Below are positions 48,036 through 57,984 of a DNA stretch of 64,000 nucleotides, piece by piece; within the stretch, counting starts at the first letter, position 1, and the number at the start of each line of letters is the position of its first letter. This stretch comes from Desmodesmus armatus (Eukaryota > Chlorophyta > Chlorophyceae > Sphaeropleales > Scenedesmaceae), in the NCBI GenBank assembly GCA_007449985.2, contig VIIQ02000239.1, positions 62,001 to 126,000 on the forward strand. The letters are read 5' to 3'. Under the pieces are notes generated by a model, which searched no databases, was not told the origin of the DNA, and worked only from the letters and a program-made list of their open reading frames with translations. A program made the position numbers and the translations under genes.

Positions 48036-51000
48036 CTAAACACATTGGCCGGCGATGCATGCGAGGGGAGCGCAGCAGGGTGCTGTGACAGGGTCACAGG
48101 TCAGGGTATCTCCGGGGCCAATGCAGCCTGCAGACAGATCAGTACAGGCCCCACAGAGTGCGTCAACACATAACAGACTGAATTTTGTGCAATCGCATTT
48201 TTCTTATGTCAAAACTGGCAAAGTTTAAAACCAATTTGCAAGTCAGTGGCTGCACACACTGATTGCGGCTTGGCGGTAAGACTGGCTTACTAAAGGTGTC
48301 AGGGTGGCATGTTCCTGCACGAATGCATCAAGCACAACACTGCAAAGGCCACAGGGACTCACAGACGCCAGGAACTCCTGCGCCAGGTGGATTGACCGTG
48401 CATCGGCCGCTGCAGCACTGGCTGTTACTGTTGCATAGTTGGTTCAGTGCAAATGTGCCTGCAGGGCAGCCTGTTGACCAAAGCGCAGAAAGCAACAGCA
48501 GCAATAGTACAGCCTGTTATCGGAGTGTCAGCAGGTGCATGCTGCAGCATCAGCACAATCAGGAAACACATGCCAACAGCCCCGGTATGGCACTGCAAGT
48601 GTAACTGGGTGGAACTGGTGCACCGTAAGAGGTCCCGCTGTGCGCTGTTGCATTGGACAGCTGAGTGCTCATCAAACAATGACATGGTTGTATGTCGCAA
48701 TGGACTGCACTGCAAGGCACTCCAGCCTAATGATACATCACTGAAGTAGCCCCACTTCTGAGACAGTAAAGTACTACGGCACAGTGCTGTGTGGCCCTGT
48801 ACGTTTTGGTTGTACTTACAGAAGCTGTCCAGGCAGAGGTTGCTGCAGCAGTCTGTATGGGCAGCACAGGCTACATTGACAGCGACAGCGCCTGTCTTGC
48901 AACCTGCAAGCAGCATCAAGGTTTGCCCAAGTCAACAGCAGGGGGGCTGGGTGAAGGGCCTCTGAAGGGCTGTGCGTCTCTGAAGTTGGGCCCGATGTTG
49001 AGACTCATGTTGAACATCGCTGGCCGCCGATGTTCATCTGCCGAGATCGACATCGAGACTGCCACTGAATGTTTTTCGATGTCCAACATCGGCCGATGTC
49101 GACCTCGGTTGGGCATCGATTTCAGACATCGGCCGATGTCGAAGTGCTGGACATGGATGTCATTCCTTTAAACATTGATGCCCAACTTTTTGAGGGCTGA
49201 TCATCCAGCCTAGCTCTCTTTTAGATGCTATTGCAGGCCTGTGGGCTGTGTATGGGCCCAGACAAGGGGTTGGCCTCTTATTTTTTGGGGGGGGGGGGGG
49301 GAGGTTGTTACAAGTGAATACTTTCACCGCTGAGCGGTACTCTCCACACGGGATGAACTGGGAAGACACACCTGCAAGAAAAACCTGCAGCAAGACCGGC
49401 AAACAAGACCAGCCCCCAAAAAAAACACACACCACCAAGGGCAACTGCCACACACACCAGGTATAGGATCGTACATTCATGACTCAGCTGCAAGCTGGTA
49501 GTCTCCACACACCGTGCACGCACACACATGGGTCATTGGTCTTATTGGAGTGCGCAAGCCTGCTTCGGCTGCTACGTTCAAGCCATTCACTGCATGTGTT
49601 GCCCCTATGTAGCTACAGGGCCTGAAGTCCTCCCAGGCAGTCATCGTTTGCTGGCTGGGCTGCTGCTATCCCATGTAGATGTGGTCATGGCATGCCCACT
49701 AGCTGACAGTACTGTGTTGACAGCATCGCATATGACTGCACAGCAGCAGACCAAAAAGCACTTGACGTTTTGCCACTGTGCAAGACAGCAGAGTAGTTGG
49801 AGGAAGATTAGGCCGTGAGGAACAACACAGTATACGGGTATGGGGTTGCTCACACCCAAATTCAGCTGCGTGCTGCAGTTGATGTCTGACAGTTGTGCTG
49901 CAGCAGCAAACGCCAAGGTGGTCAGCAAAAGCACTCTGTAAGGTAGCTGAGACTAGCTTGACACACAAATGTAACATCCATATGGTGACTATGCTTGTAC
50001 TTATCCACAGGGCGTTTGCGCCATGCCTACTACTGCTGCTGCTACTTGCATTCTACTGCTGTTGTGAGTTCCCGCCACAGGTCAAAGCAGTGCTAAAATG
50101 AGCTAAGATGATGACAAGGGGAAGCAATGCTACTGAGATACATGTGTGCATCACCGACAGCCGCATATGCACTGCTGTGGCTTGCAGTTGCGTGACATAA
50201 TCGTTATCATCGGGCTTTGCGATTATCAAGTTTATGTTGGTGGCTTTCCAGCCACCGGATTGAGCACAAAGTGCTGCACATGCACACGACGTATCGTTGC
50301 GGCGCTTGGATCGCCGACGCAACGCTCAAGCACGTCGTATTTACAGTCATGGCTTTTCGATGTTGGACATCGATGTCAGCCTCGATATCCATTCGATGCC
50401 CAGCGCCCGATGCCGAGCGCGATGTCTAACTCGCCGATGTCCAACATCCATATCCAGGCATTGTCAGACATCGCAGGATGTCTGACATCGCCTGGACATC
50501 GTGGACATGGATGTCCAAACTTTTAGAGACGTGGCTGTGACTGTATATGACTCATACAATATGAGACACACCATGTTGGCTAGCTGAGAATGAAGGGGTA
50601 AGCACACCACCCTAGTCAGCGCAAAACGCAACCTTTGCAACAAACACTAATGCGCATTGGCATGCTGACATGTACGCTGCTGTGTGTCTTGTGGCACTCA
50701 CATGTCTCATCTTGGCAGTTGCCGGAGCAGCAGTGGTGGGGGCTGAAGCAGTGGTGCCCCACTTTGTGCTTCTCATCAGAACAGCCTGCAGCAGAGACCA
50801 CACCCGCACAGCCAACAGGTATGCAGCTTCCACCCAGTACGCACAATGTTGTTGTGATGTACGTCTACACCACCACGTTGTGTAAGTTGTGAGCATTGGT
50901 ACTGTTGCAACTTACTGCTGGATTTGTTTTGCAGTACGTGTGTGCAGGCCTGCCAAGAAAAAACTAGATCCCACGGCTGCTTTCCCAAAATGGGGCCAAC

Positions 51001-52221
51001 TCACACAGACTGTTTTCGCACTGGCCAGAGCAGCAGACCCTGCAGAGATCATACATACATTTGTATGGCGTCAGCACAGCGCGTTCAGTGTCACACAGTG
51101 TCACACAGCTGCCATAATGGGCAGCTGCTGTATATTCGTCCCTACAGGCATGCATTCAGCCAGCTTTGCAAAAGTATGTGCACTGGATCCTTCAGATTTC
51201 AGGTATGCGCGTGTGGACTCTAAACTCAGCAGCAAGCCCACCAGTCACTCAGACACATCTCTCCATCCTCCTTGAGGTCTTGGTCAGCTGCATGTGGCAA
51301 CACCAGCACATGGAGTTATCAAATGCTGCCATCATTACTTTAAAAGGTGTGCCCCAATGTCATCACATGCCCCCCACACTGCATCATGCTTCCATGTCAT
51401 GCCAAGGGGATATGTGTTCTGCTTTCACAAGTCAAACACAGTCACTTGCGCGCACCAACCAGTTCAGCTGCTAGTAGCCAATTGTGCATGACCCCTGCTC
51501 ACGTCCTGGGAACAGGATGCCGTTCAGGTTCCTGGGGGGCCCAGGGGGCACGCCCGGCTTCCTGTTCTGCCAGAGGGTCTGCTGCAGCCCCTGGTGGAAG
51601 TCATCTGCTGCATCAGCTGCCATTGTCTCTGCCGTCTCTGCTGTGGCCTGTGCCTGCACCGTCTCCTGCTGCTGCTGCTGCTGCTTCTGGCCGTCGCTGC
51701 TGCTGGCTTGCTGTGCTGGCACTGCTGCAGCTACCGGCTTCACCTCCTGCCGTGTGGATCCGTGTATACATGTCAACAGTGGCAGCGTGTGACAGGTGAT
51801 GTAGGCGGTGACGAAGCAACCCACACCGGTATCATGTGGGTGAGGCTATGGTGGTGCAGAGTCCAGCACTTTTGTGTGCAGGAGTGCTGCTGTTTCAGGT
51901 GGTGTCCTGTTTGCTGTCCCTGTGCCCCCAGAGGTGTCTCACCTGTGCGCTAGGAGCCTTGTCTGCAATCGTCCCCTGCTGAGCCATGGTGGCGTCTGCT
52001 GGACCGTAGGGACTGTCATATCCATGCTCGTGATGGTGCTCATGGTCTGAATCACCATGCCCATACTGCTCATGATGGGGACCACCGTACTGCTGCTCAT
52101 GCTCTCGCTGCCTCCTTCTGGCACATGATCCGTGCTGAACTGGATATGCTGAGGCCAATGCGAGGGCGCAGGCGACCAACAAGCAAGCAAACAGCTTCGA
52201 CGCTGGACGAGAGGTACGCAT
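48036..52221 (-). CDS. Secreted His/Gln-rich protein with four cystine-knot-like Cys modules
   Basis: Six exons whose frame closes exactly at 301 residues: 52221-51943, 51746-51503, 51127-51005, 50785-50702, 48903-48820 and 48127-48036. Exon 1 encodes a signal peptide (MRTSRPASKLFACLLVACAL..) and a His/Asp/Glu-rich stretch (HEHHHEHGYDS). Exon 2 is Gln/Ala-rich and ends NRKPGVPPGPP..FPG. Each later exon is a Cys module. Exons 4 and 5 are both exactly 84 nt, phase 1-1, with the spacing C-x10-C-x5-CC-x3-C-x4-C (HHCCSGNCQDETC; HTDCCSNLCLDSFC), the order expected of an inhibitor-cystine-knot fold. Exon 3 ends CCSGQCENSLC with extra Cys before it. Exon 6 has C-x8-C-x6-CC-x4-C-x4-C and stops. In exons 3-5 the last Cys codon is split by the intron (T/GT). 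Such folds occur in inhibitors, lectin-like and antimicrobial peptides; the role here is unknown. A further exon in the 1.8-kb intron 4 cannot be excluded. Confidence 0.75.
48437..48515 (-). pseudogene. Possible degenerate cystine-knot exon
   Basis: Within intron 5 of the cystine-knot gene, an acceptor-like ATAACAG is followed in the expected phase by codons for C-x7-C-x7-C-x3-C. The second Cys of the family's CC pair is kept after a Pro, and the final Cys position reads Met. No donor follows at the right place. It could be a decayed module or chance. Confidence 0.25.
48990..49190. repeat. GACATCGG/CCGATGTC palindrome-rich repeat, copy 1
   Basis: Dense occurrences of GATGTC, GACATC and CATCGGCCGATGTC, ending GGACATGGATGTC.TT..AAACATTGATGCCCAACTTTTT. 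Related to 50345-50525. Both lie in intron 4 of the cystine-knot gene. Confidence 0.65.
49284..49302. repeat. Poly-G tract
   Basis: TTTTTTGGGGGGGGGGGGGGGGAGG in intron 4 of the cystine-knot gene; the longest G/C homopolymer in the right half of the window. Confidence 0.8.
50345..50525. repeat. GACATCGG/CCGATGTC palindrome-rich repeat, copy 2
   Basis: TTTTCGATGTTGGACATCGATGTC, then many GATGTC/GACATC words, ending GTGGACATGGATGTCCAAACTTTTAGAG. The terminal phrase GGACATGGATGTC..ACTTTT is shared with copy 1, so the two are probably members of one dispersed family. Confidence 0.65.
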
Positions 52222-53143
52222 TGCCAAACAAGGTGACAAGAGTGGAAAGAAAGCTAAAAACAAAAACGTCTACAAACAGTCACTGACAGAGCTGCATTGG
52301 TGTACCGCTGCTCTCCGCTGCCGTTTCCTTTTAGTCAAGTGTGACCGCAGGTGCTAAAAACAACGTTGGAGTTGACAGATTGTAGCGCACTTGACTGCCA
52401 ATACACAAAGATGATCATTTCACGCTGTTTTCTTGGCACAGTGGTGCTGACATTGCCCGTGTACAGTACAAACAGTACACAGCTCCAATACATGTACATC
52501 TGGCCATGGAGAATTGTTGTAGGTTACAAAGCACCAAACAGAGATGAAGTAAAGCTATATTACAGCTTCACAGGGCACAGGCTGGTGCCAGAGTGCACCT
52601 TCAAGCACTGCGGTACTGCATGCTGCAGCACCACTGATTCAGGAAACATGACTGTCCCACAAACCCCTGATATCATGCCACTAAGGGATGTCAGCACATC
52701 GACTCTGACGTCCTGGCTTCCGATATCAAAAGGTCACAGCCAACGACGCATAAAGTGCACCGCGTGAAAGCAATCTCCAGTCACCGTTCAGTCCAGAACT
52801 CTAGAATCACCCATGGGCGGCCGTATGCATGTGCTGCACAGAGCTGCACTGGCAGCCCTGCGGCAGTCATTGGATCAATTAATGATGTACAGTCTGCTTT
52901 GCAGCAGAACAAAAGATGGTAGTCTAATGCCACATGCATTGCACTGCGGCCACCAACACGGAGCAATAGTAAATGCACAAGACAGCCTGGCCCAGTGGGG
53001 CACCCCTTGGCTGTGCATCAGCATGCACTATCTGCACCCACTCTGTGCATTATCAACAAGCCTCTCGTTCGTTCGTTCATGCCTGACCAAGCACCCAACT
53101 GGTGCTTCTGAATCATCATTTTGCAGCAGTTTACTTGCAGCAT
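52222..53143. other. Between the cystine-knot gene start and the Ala/Asn/Gly-rich gene stop
   Basis: No supported gene. A plus-strand frame at 52351-52767 has no signal, domain or flanking splice partners. The cystine-knot promoter should lie near 52240-52400; no clear TATA box is seen. Confidence 0.4.
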
Positions 53144-54960
53144 TTACTTGCCACAATTGTTGCCACATCCGCTGCCACCACTGACAGCAGTAGAGCTAGC
53201 CGAGGCTACAGCAGGGCCCCCGCCAGCATTGAAAGCATTGGCCTGAGAGGATGCAGCAGCTGGACCGTTGCCACTAACTGCCACAGCTTTGTCTTCTGCT
53301 GCAGCAATGCCACCAAAGCCTGACTGCAGGGCATTGGACGCAGAGTTGGCAATGGCAGGGCCAAAGGCTGCGTTAGCGAAGGCATTGCCTGTAGCAGATG
53401 CTGCCCCACCCCATGCCTGTGCGTTGGAGGCTGACTTGGCAACTGCAGCACCAAACACGCTGTTGGCAATGGAGTTTGCCAGGCTGTAGGCATCACCGTG
53501 CCAGGAGGTGGCTTGGGACAGAGCATCGGAGTATGCAGCACCTGTGCATGCAGGAGTTGGGAGCGGCAGCGGGCAGTGGGAGTGTTGTTGGCATATGCAG
53601 CAGCACAGGAGGCTCTCAGCAGCCTTGTGCGCCAGTAGTGATGCCATCACCAGTGGTGAGGCAGACATGCAGGCACAGCAACACTGCCAGGCTGCTGTTG
53701 TGATCGCTTTGCCAACCAGAGCTTATCATAATGTGGCAAGCTACACGACCCATCAAATGCATCAGACGAGGGTAAATGCGCATTGCAGAACAGCTGCTAC
53801 CGTGGCCCCATGTCTGCGCTGCCGCAACTCACCAAAAGCCTGTGCGCATGCATCAGCAAACGACTTTGCCACTCCCGCATTGCTGAATGCGTTGGCTTGT
53901 GAGGAGGCCACAGCCGGGCTGAAGTGCGGCTTGACAAAGAAGGGCTGCTGGTTGAAGCACTGGCCTCCTGCTGGCTGGGGCACAAAGAATGGCTGGAAGG
54001 TGTTGAATGACTGGGGTTGGGGAGCTTGGGCAATGAAGCCACACTGCAGGACAGAGCAGCAACGGCAGCATTCAGCACCAAAGAGAGTTTTTCGGCGCAC
54101 ACTAGTGTGCAGCGAGTGAGCGCACAGTACGTGCACGTTACAGCTTGACTGCAATGCGAGATGGGGCCTGTCTGGAACACTGTGCTGCCTGACAGTGCCC
54201 AACAAACAGCCAAAACAAAGGAGTCAACCAATGAAACGCAAGCACGAGGGCAGTCTGTAACACTGTGGGTCCTGCATGCCCCAACCCGTCCCTCTCAGAC
54301 AGTGTCGGCACCAAAAACAAGCTGTGCAGTTACCTGCACAATCACAGTGCCAGTGACAGGGGCAAGCACTTGCGACCCTTACCTGCATGGAGCCTCCTAC
54401 TGGCACTATATTCTGGGGGCACCTCAGGTTGCAGTCCAGGGGCCCACCAGCACCCTGCAGCTTCACACCGCAGCTCTGGAAGCCAAAGGGACGGGGGCCG
54501 TTGTTGCGCAGGTGCACTTGACCCATGACCAGATTGTGTGCTGGGACGGCCAGGGCGTTGGCATTGCTGATGGCAATGCCGTTGAAGCCTGAGCAGCTAG
54601 GGCCGCCCCAGTTCGTGCTGAGTAGGGGCCTGGCGGCATGGCAGCCTGCGAGGCGGGGATGTCGAGGGGTGGCAGGGTGGCAAATGGCACAAACAAGGCT
54701 AGTAAGTGGTGCAGCCAGTGTTGGCTGGGTTGTCTCCTGGGCAGCCAATGTGTTGTGCATTTGTGGTTATGTGTGCGCTTTGCACTGCTTCCATTGGCCT
54801 TCCGCGGCAAACTGGTCAGTGAGCAAAGCAGTGCTCACACCCTTCTTTTTGACCCTCAGGGCCTGCTGAATTGCGCTGCATCTGTGAGCGCACAGGCTGT
54901 AATCATACCTGAAAGCATCAGGCATGCCAGCAGGCAGGTGACTGCGAGGGACTGCTTCAT
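53144..54960 (-). CDS. Secreted Ala/Asn/Ser/Gly-rich repeat protein
   Basis: Four exons whose frame closes exactly at 307 residues: 54960-54909, 54645-54383, 54043-53833 and 53541-53144. Exon 1 is a clean signal peptide (MKQSLAVTCLLACLMLS). Exon 2 has a Cys-containing part (NWGGPSCSGFNGIAI, HNLVMGQVHLRNNGPRPFGF, CNLRCPQNIVP). Exon 3 is rich in Gln, Phe and Pro (PFFVPQP, QPFFVKPHFSP) and then starts a repeat of the type ASSQANAFSNAGVAKSFA. Exon 4 continues it in low-complexity form (SIANSVFGAAVAKSASNA, NAFANAAFGPAIANSASNA), ending in a Gly/Cys tip (GSGCGNNCGK). The SSQANAF motif recurs in exons 3 and 4, 100 residues apart. The composition is like structural matrix or silk-like proteins; that is a resemblance only. 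I do not recognise a family. Confidence 0.75.
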
Positions 54961-55074
54961 AACTCGAAGGTGGAAGTGTCGACTGTTTGCTTGTAGACCA
55001 GCTGCGACTACCGTATGCCTTTTGTGCAGATGTATCTGACGTGAGAATGGTTGTCTTCTACTTTCAGCATGTAG

Positions 55075-55081
55075 CTTTATA
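55075..55081 (-). promoter_or_regulatory. Likely TATA box of the Ala/Asn/Gly-rich gene
   Basis: TATAAAG on the minus strand (context AGCTATAAAGCTACATG), about 115 bases before the start codon at 54960. Confidence 0.5.
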
Positions 55082-55283
55082 GCTTGCGCGGTGCTTGTCG
55101 GATCATCGGTTTGCCTTCTGGGACCTCCACTGGATCTTCCGTGTGTGTCAACTTCCCTAGCGCGGTGATGACGCGCGTGTGAGTGTATGAACCTGGAAAG
55201 GCTCAATACAATAATTCAGTAAATTGTTCGCCTTTAGGGGGCGTCCCGATGCTGGGATGACAGGCTCGTAACCCCCTTGATTA

Positions 55284-57151
55284 TGCACACAGCAGATTTG
55301 ACATGTAGCACGATCGATGCAACAATAATCGCTCCAAGTGGCTCAAGAGGCTGTCCCGCTATTACAGACGCAATAGAATGCTACAATGCATCTTATACAT
55401 GTTGTAAAGTCATTTGTTTTGATGCTGCATGCCCACAATGCACGTAATGTGCCATAGCAGAAATTCAGCGTATCTGATTCCAGCAGTCCACTGCACACCG
55501 TGCATGGGCCCACGTCGTGTGCTCTTTTGAGGTTGTAACAACCTCAAGTCTTTCTGCGCAGGGGACACTGCTTCCCTCTCACCCTGCTGCTGCCAGTCAC
55601 CTTCCCACCTGATCCCCAGCTGCAGTAACTGTCAAGCCTCCAGCAAGCCTGCCTCACCGCCTCAGGCCGGGAGAGAAATCCATATGTGAATTATGTCAAT
55701 CCATCTACGTCTTGCCCGCGCTCTACAGAGCCCCCCATGCAGACACTGTTTATGCATTGGCAACAGCTGGCCCTTGGTGCTGTTGCCAGCATCCCCAAGC
55801 AGTCCCAGCCAGCTGCAGCAGCTGCGCTAGCCTCATGTGGCTGTACTAGCCGTGATGTGGCTGGTGTACAGGTGTACCGGCCATATGGCTGTGCTTGTGG
55901 CATCAGCAGAGGGTGGTACAGCCATGGTGTAACTTTGATTTAATACGATCCTAGTACAGCCATACGAGGCTGGTGCAGCTACACCAGGCTAGTACAGCCA
56001 CACAGGAAGCCTCACCAAACTAGCACGAGACTAGCACAGCCACATGGGGCTGGAACAGCTGCACAAGACTAGCACAGCCATGTGGCCATGCATACGAGGC
56101 TAGTACAGCTGCACAAGCAAGCAGAGCTACATGAGCTAGTACAGCCACACGAGCTAGTACAGCTGAACGAGCTAGTACACCTGTACGAGCTAGTACAGCC
56201 ACACGAGCTAGTACACCTGTACGAGCTAGTACAGCCGCACGAGCTAGTACACCTGTACGAGCTAGTACAACCACACGAGCTAGTACACCTGTACGAGCTA
56301 GTACACCTGTACGAGCTAGTACAGCTGAACGAGCTAGTACACCTTAACGAGCTAGTACGGCCACACGAGCTAGTACAGCTGAACGAGCTAGTACACCTGT
56401 ACGAGCTAGTACAGCCACACGAGCTAGTACACCTGTACGAGCTAGTACAGCCACACGAGCTAGTACAGCTACACCAGCTAGTACAGCCACACGAGCTAGT
56501 ACAGCTGTACTAGGCTGGCAGAGCTGTACGAGCTACATGAGGCTGGCACAGCTCTACACCAGCCACATCAGGCAGTGACCGCGGCTAGTACAGCCACATG
56601 AGGCTAGCTCAGCTGCTGTAGCTGGCTGGGACTGCTTGGGGATGCTGGCAACAGCACTAAGGGCCAGCGGTTGCCAAGGCAGAAACAGTTTCTGCATTTA
56701 TAGCTCTGCAGAGCGCAGGCAAGACGTAGATGGCTTGACATAATTCACATATGGATTTCTCTCCCGGCCTGAGGCGGTGAGGAGGGCTTGCTGGAGGCTT
56801 GACAGTTGCAGCAGCTGGGGATCAGGTGGGAAGGTGACTGGCAGCAGCAGGGTGAGAGGGAAGCAGTGTCCCCTGCGCAGAAGATTTTGAGGTTGTTACA
56901 AAGGTTCAAAAGAGCGCACAACGCGGGCCCATGCAGGGTGTGCAGTGGACTGCTGTCATCAGATCACACTGAGCTTCTGCTGTGGCACATTAGGGTGCAT
57001 TCAGGGCTTGCAGCATCAATGCATACAATTTCCACAACACGTATAAGATGCAATACAGCGTTTCATCGCGTCCGTATTAGCGAAACACCCCTCGAGACAC
57101 TTTGAGCCACAATTGTTAGATCGATCGTGCTACATGCCATTTGTATATGCA
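55284..57151. mobile_element. Foldback-like element with long inverted arms and a central tandem array
   Basis: Left arm about 55284-55860, right arm about 56565-57151, imperfect reverse complements of each other. Landmarks in the left arm that recur inverted on the right: TGTAGCACGATCGATG, TATAAGATGCA-like, CAGTCCACTGCACACC, GAGGTTGT, TCACCTTCCCACCTGATCCCCA, CCGGGAGAGAAATCCATATG and GGGGATGCTGGCAACAGC. The arms differ by many substitutions and small indels. The centre (55930-56560) is a tandem array. There is no transposase-like frame. Boundaries are judged from where the inverted match fades; no target-site duplication is claimed. Confidence 0.75.
56128..56515 (+). repeat. Tandem array of an 18-bp unit
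   Basis: About twenty units of GAGCTAGTACAGCCACAC and its variant GAGCTAGTACACCTGTAC, often alternating as a 36-bp dimer. More diverged units (GGCTAGTACAGCC..) extend left to about 55940 and right to 56600. The array gives a long LVQPHELVHLYE-type open frame by periodicity, not because it is a gene. Confidence 0.9.
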
Positions 57152-57984
57152 AGTTTGCCACAGAGTCAAAACATGCACAATAATGTTGAGTTGCTTCTCG
57201 TTGAATAACCGCATCCAGACCTTTGGCAGGCCCCATCCTCAACATGAGCAGTGCCTGGTGCACCAGGTGGCACCACTGCTGGAGGCAGGTAGTCGTGCAG
57301 TTTCACCATGTAGCGCTTTCGCCACCCAGAACAGTTGGCTGGCAACACCCACTTGCCAAACCAGCTTGTTATCCTGTAGCAATGTGCAGCACGCGCAGCT
57401 AGTGCGGCAATTAGCCATTCAGAGTAAGCAGAGAGGAACATGAGGGTGCCGTCGAGCGCAAATGTCAACACGGACAGCCCCTTACCAAACAAGCGCGCTT
57501 TATGCACGTCATCTGCCACTTGTCAACAGGTAGCAACGGTAGCCAACTAGCTAGCTACTCGCTGCGGGCCCTAACCCGTCAACATCATCTTTCCAGCCAG
57601 ACTGGCGCTGTAGTAAGATCGCCAGACTGGCTGCTGACACCAGTGGAACCTCACATGTACCCGAGACAGGTTGCTTCTTGTACACATGTGTTGCTGGCTA
57701 AGCAAATGCCCAAATGAGTGACAAAATAGCACCCAAAGTCACAAACTGCACGGCCACACTGCACAGCTCCCAACCAATTCCATGCCCCAACCACTGGTGT
57801 CCCACTGAACATGCAAAGCCCTGCCAGTATGTACAAATTCAGGACCAATGCCCAGAATCCCAGCAGTGTACAGACCACACGAACATACACATGAACACAG
57901 GAAGAATCTTCAAGCCTTCCGGGCAACAGAAGACACACAAACACACAATTCACCTCGTCCTTCCGCCCAAAACCCAACGCAACA
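57152..57984. other. 3' flank of the DOA10 gene
   Basis: One minus-strand frame of 117 codons (57519-57166) includes a hydrophobic segment but has no family match, no conserved context and no clear promoter, so it is not called. The rest is probably 3' UTR. Confidence 0.35.

Noticed and set aside
49308..49480. Two-Cys segment after an acceptor-like site as another cystine-knot exon
   Set aside because: It has only two Cys residues and no CC pair, and the reading frame of the gene already closes without it.
56082..56513. 143-codon frame reading LVQPHELVHLYE repeatedly
   Set aside because: It is produced by the 18-bp tandem array, whose length is a multiple of three; there is no start context, signal or relative.
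57166..57519. 117-codon minus-strand frame with a hydrophobic stretch
   Set aside because: No family match, no splice partners and no conserved context; it could be chance in the DOA10 3' flank.
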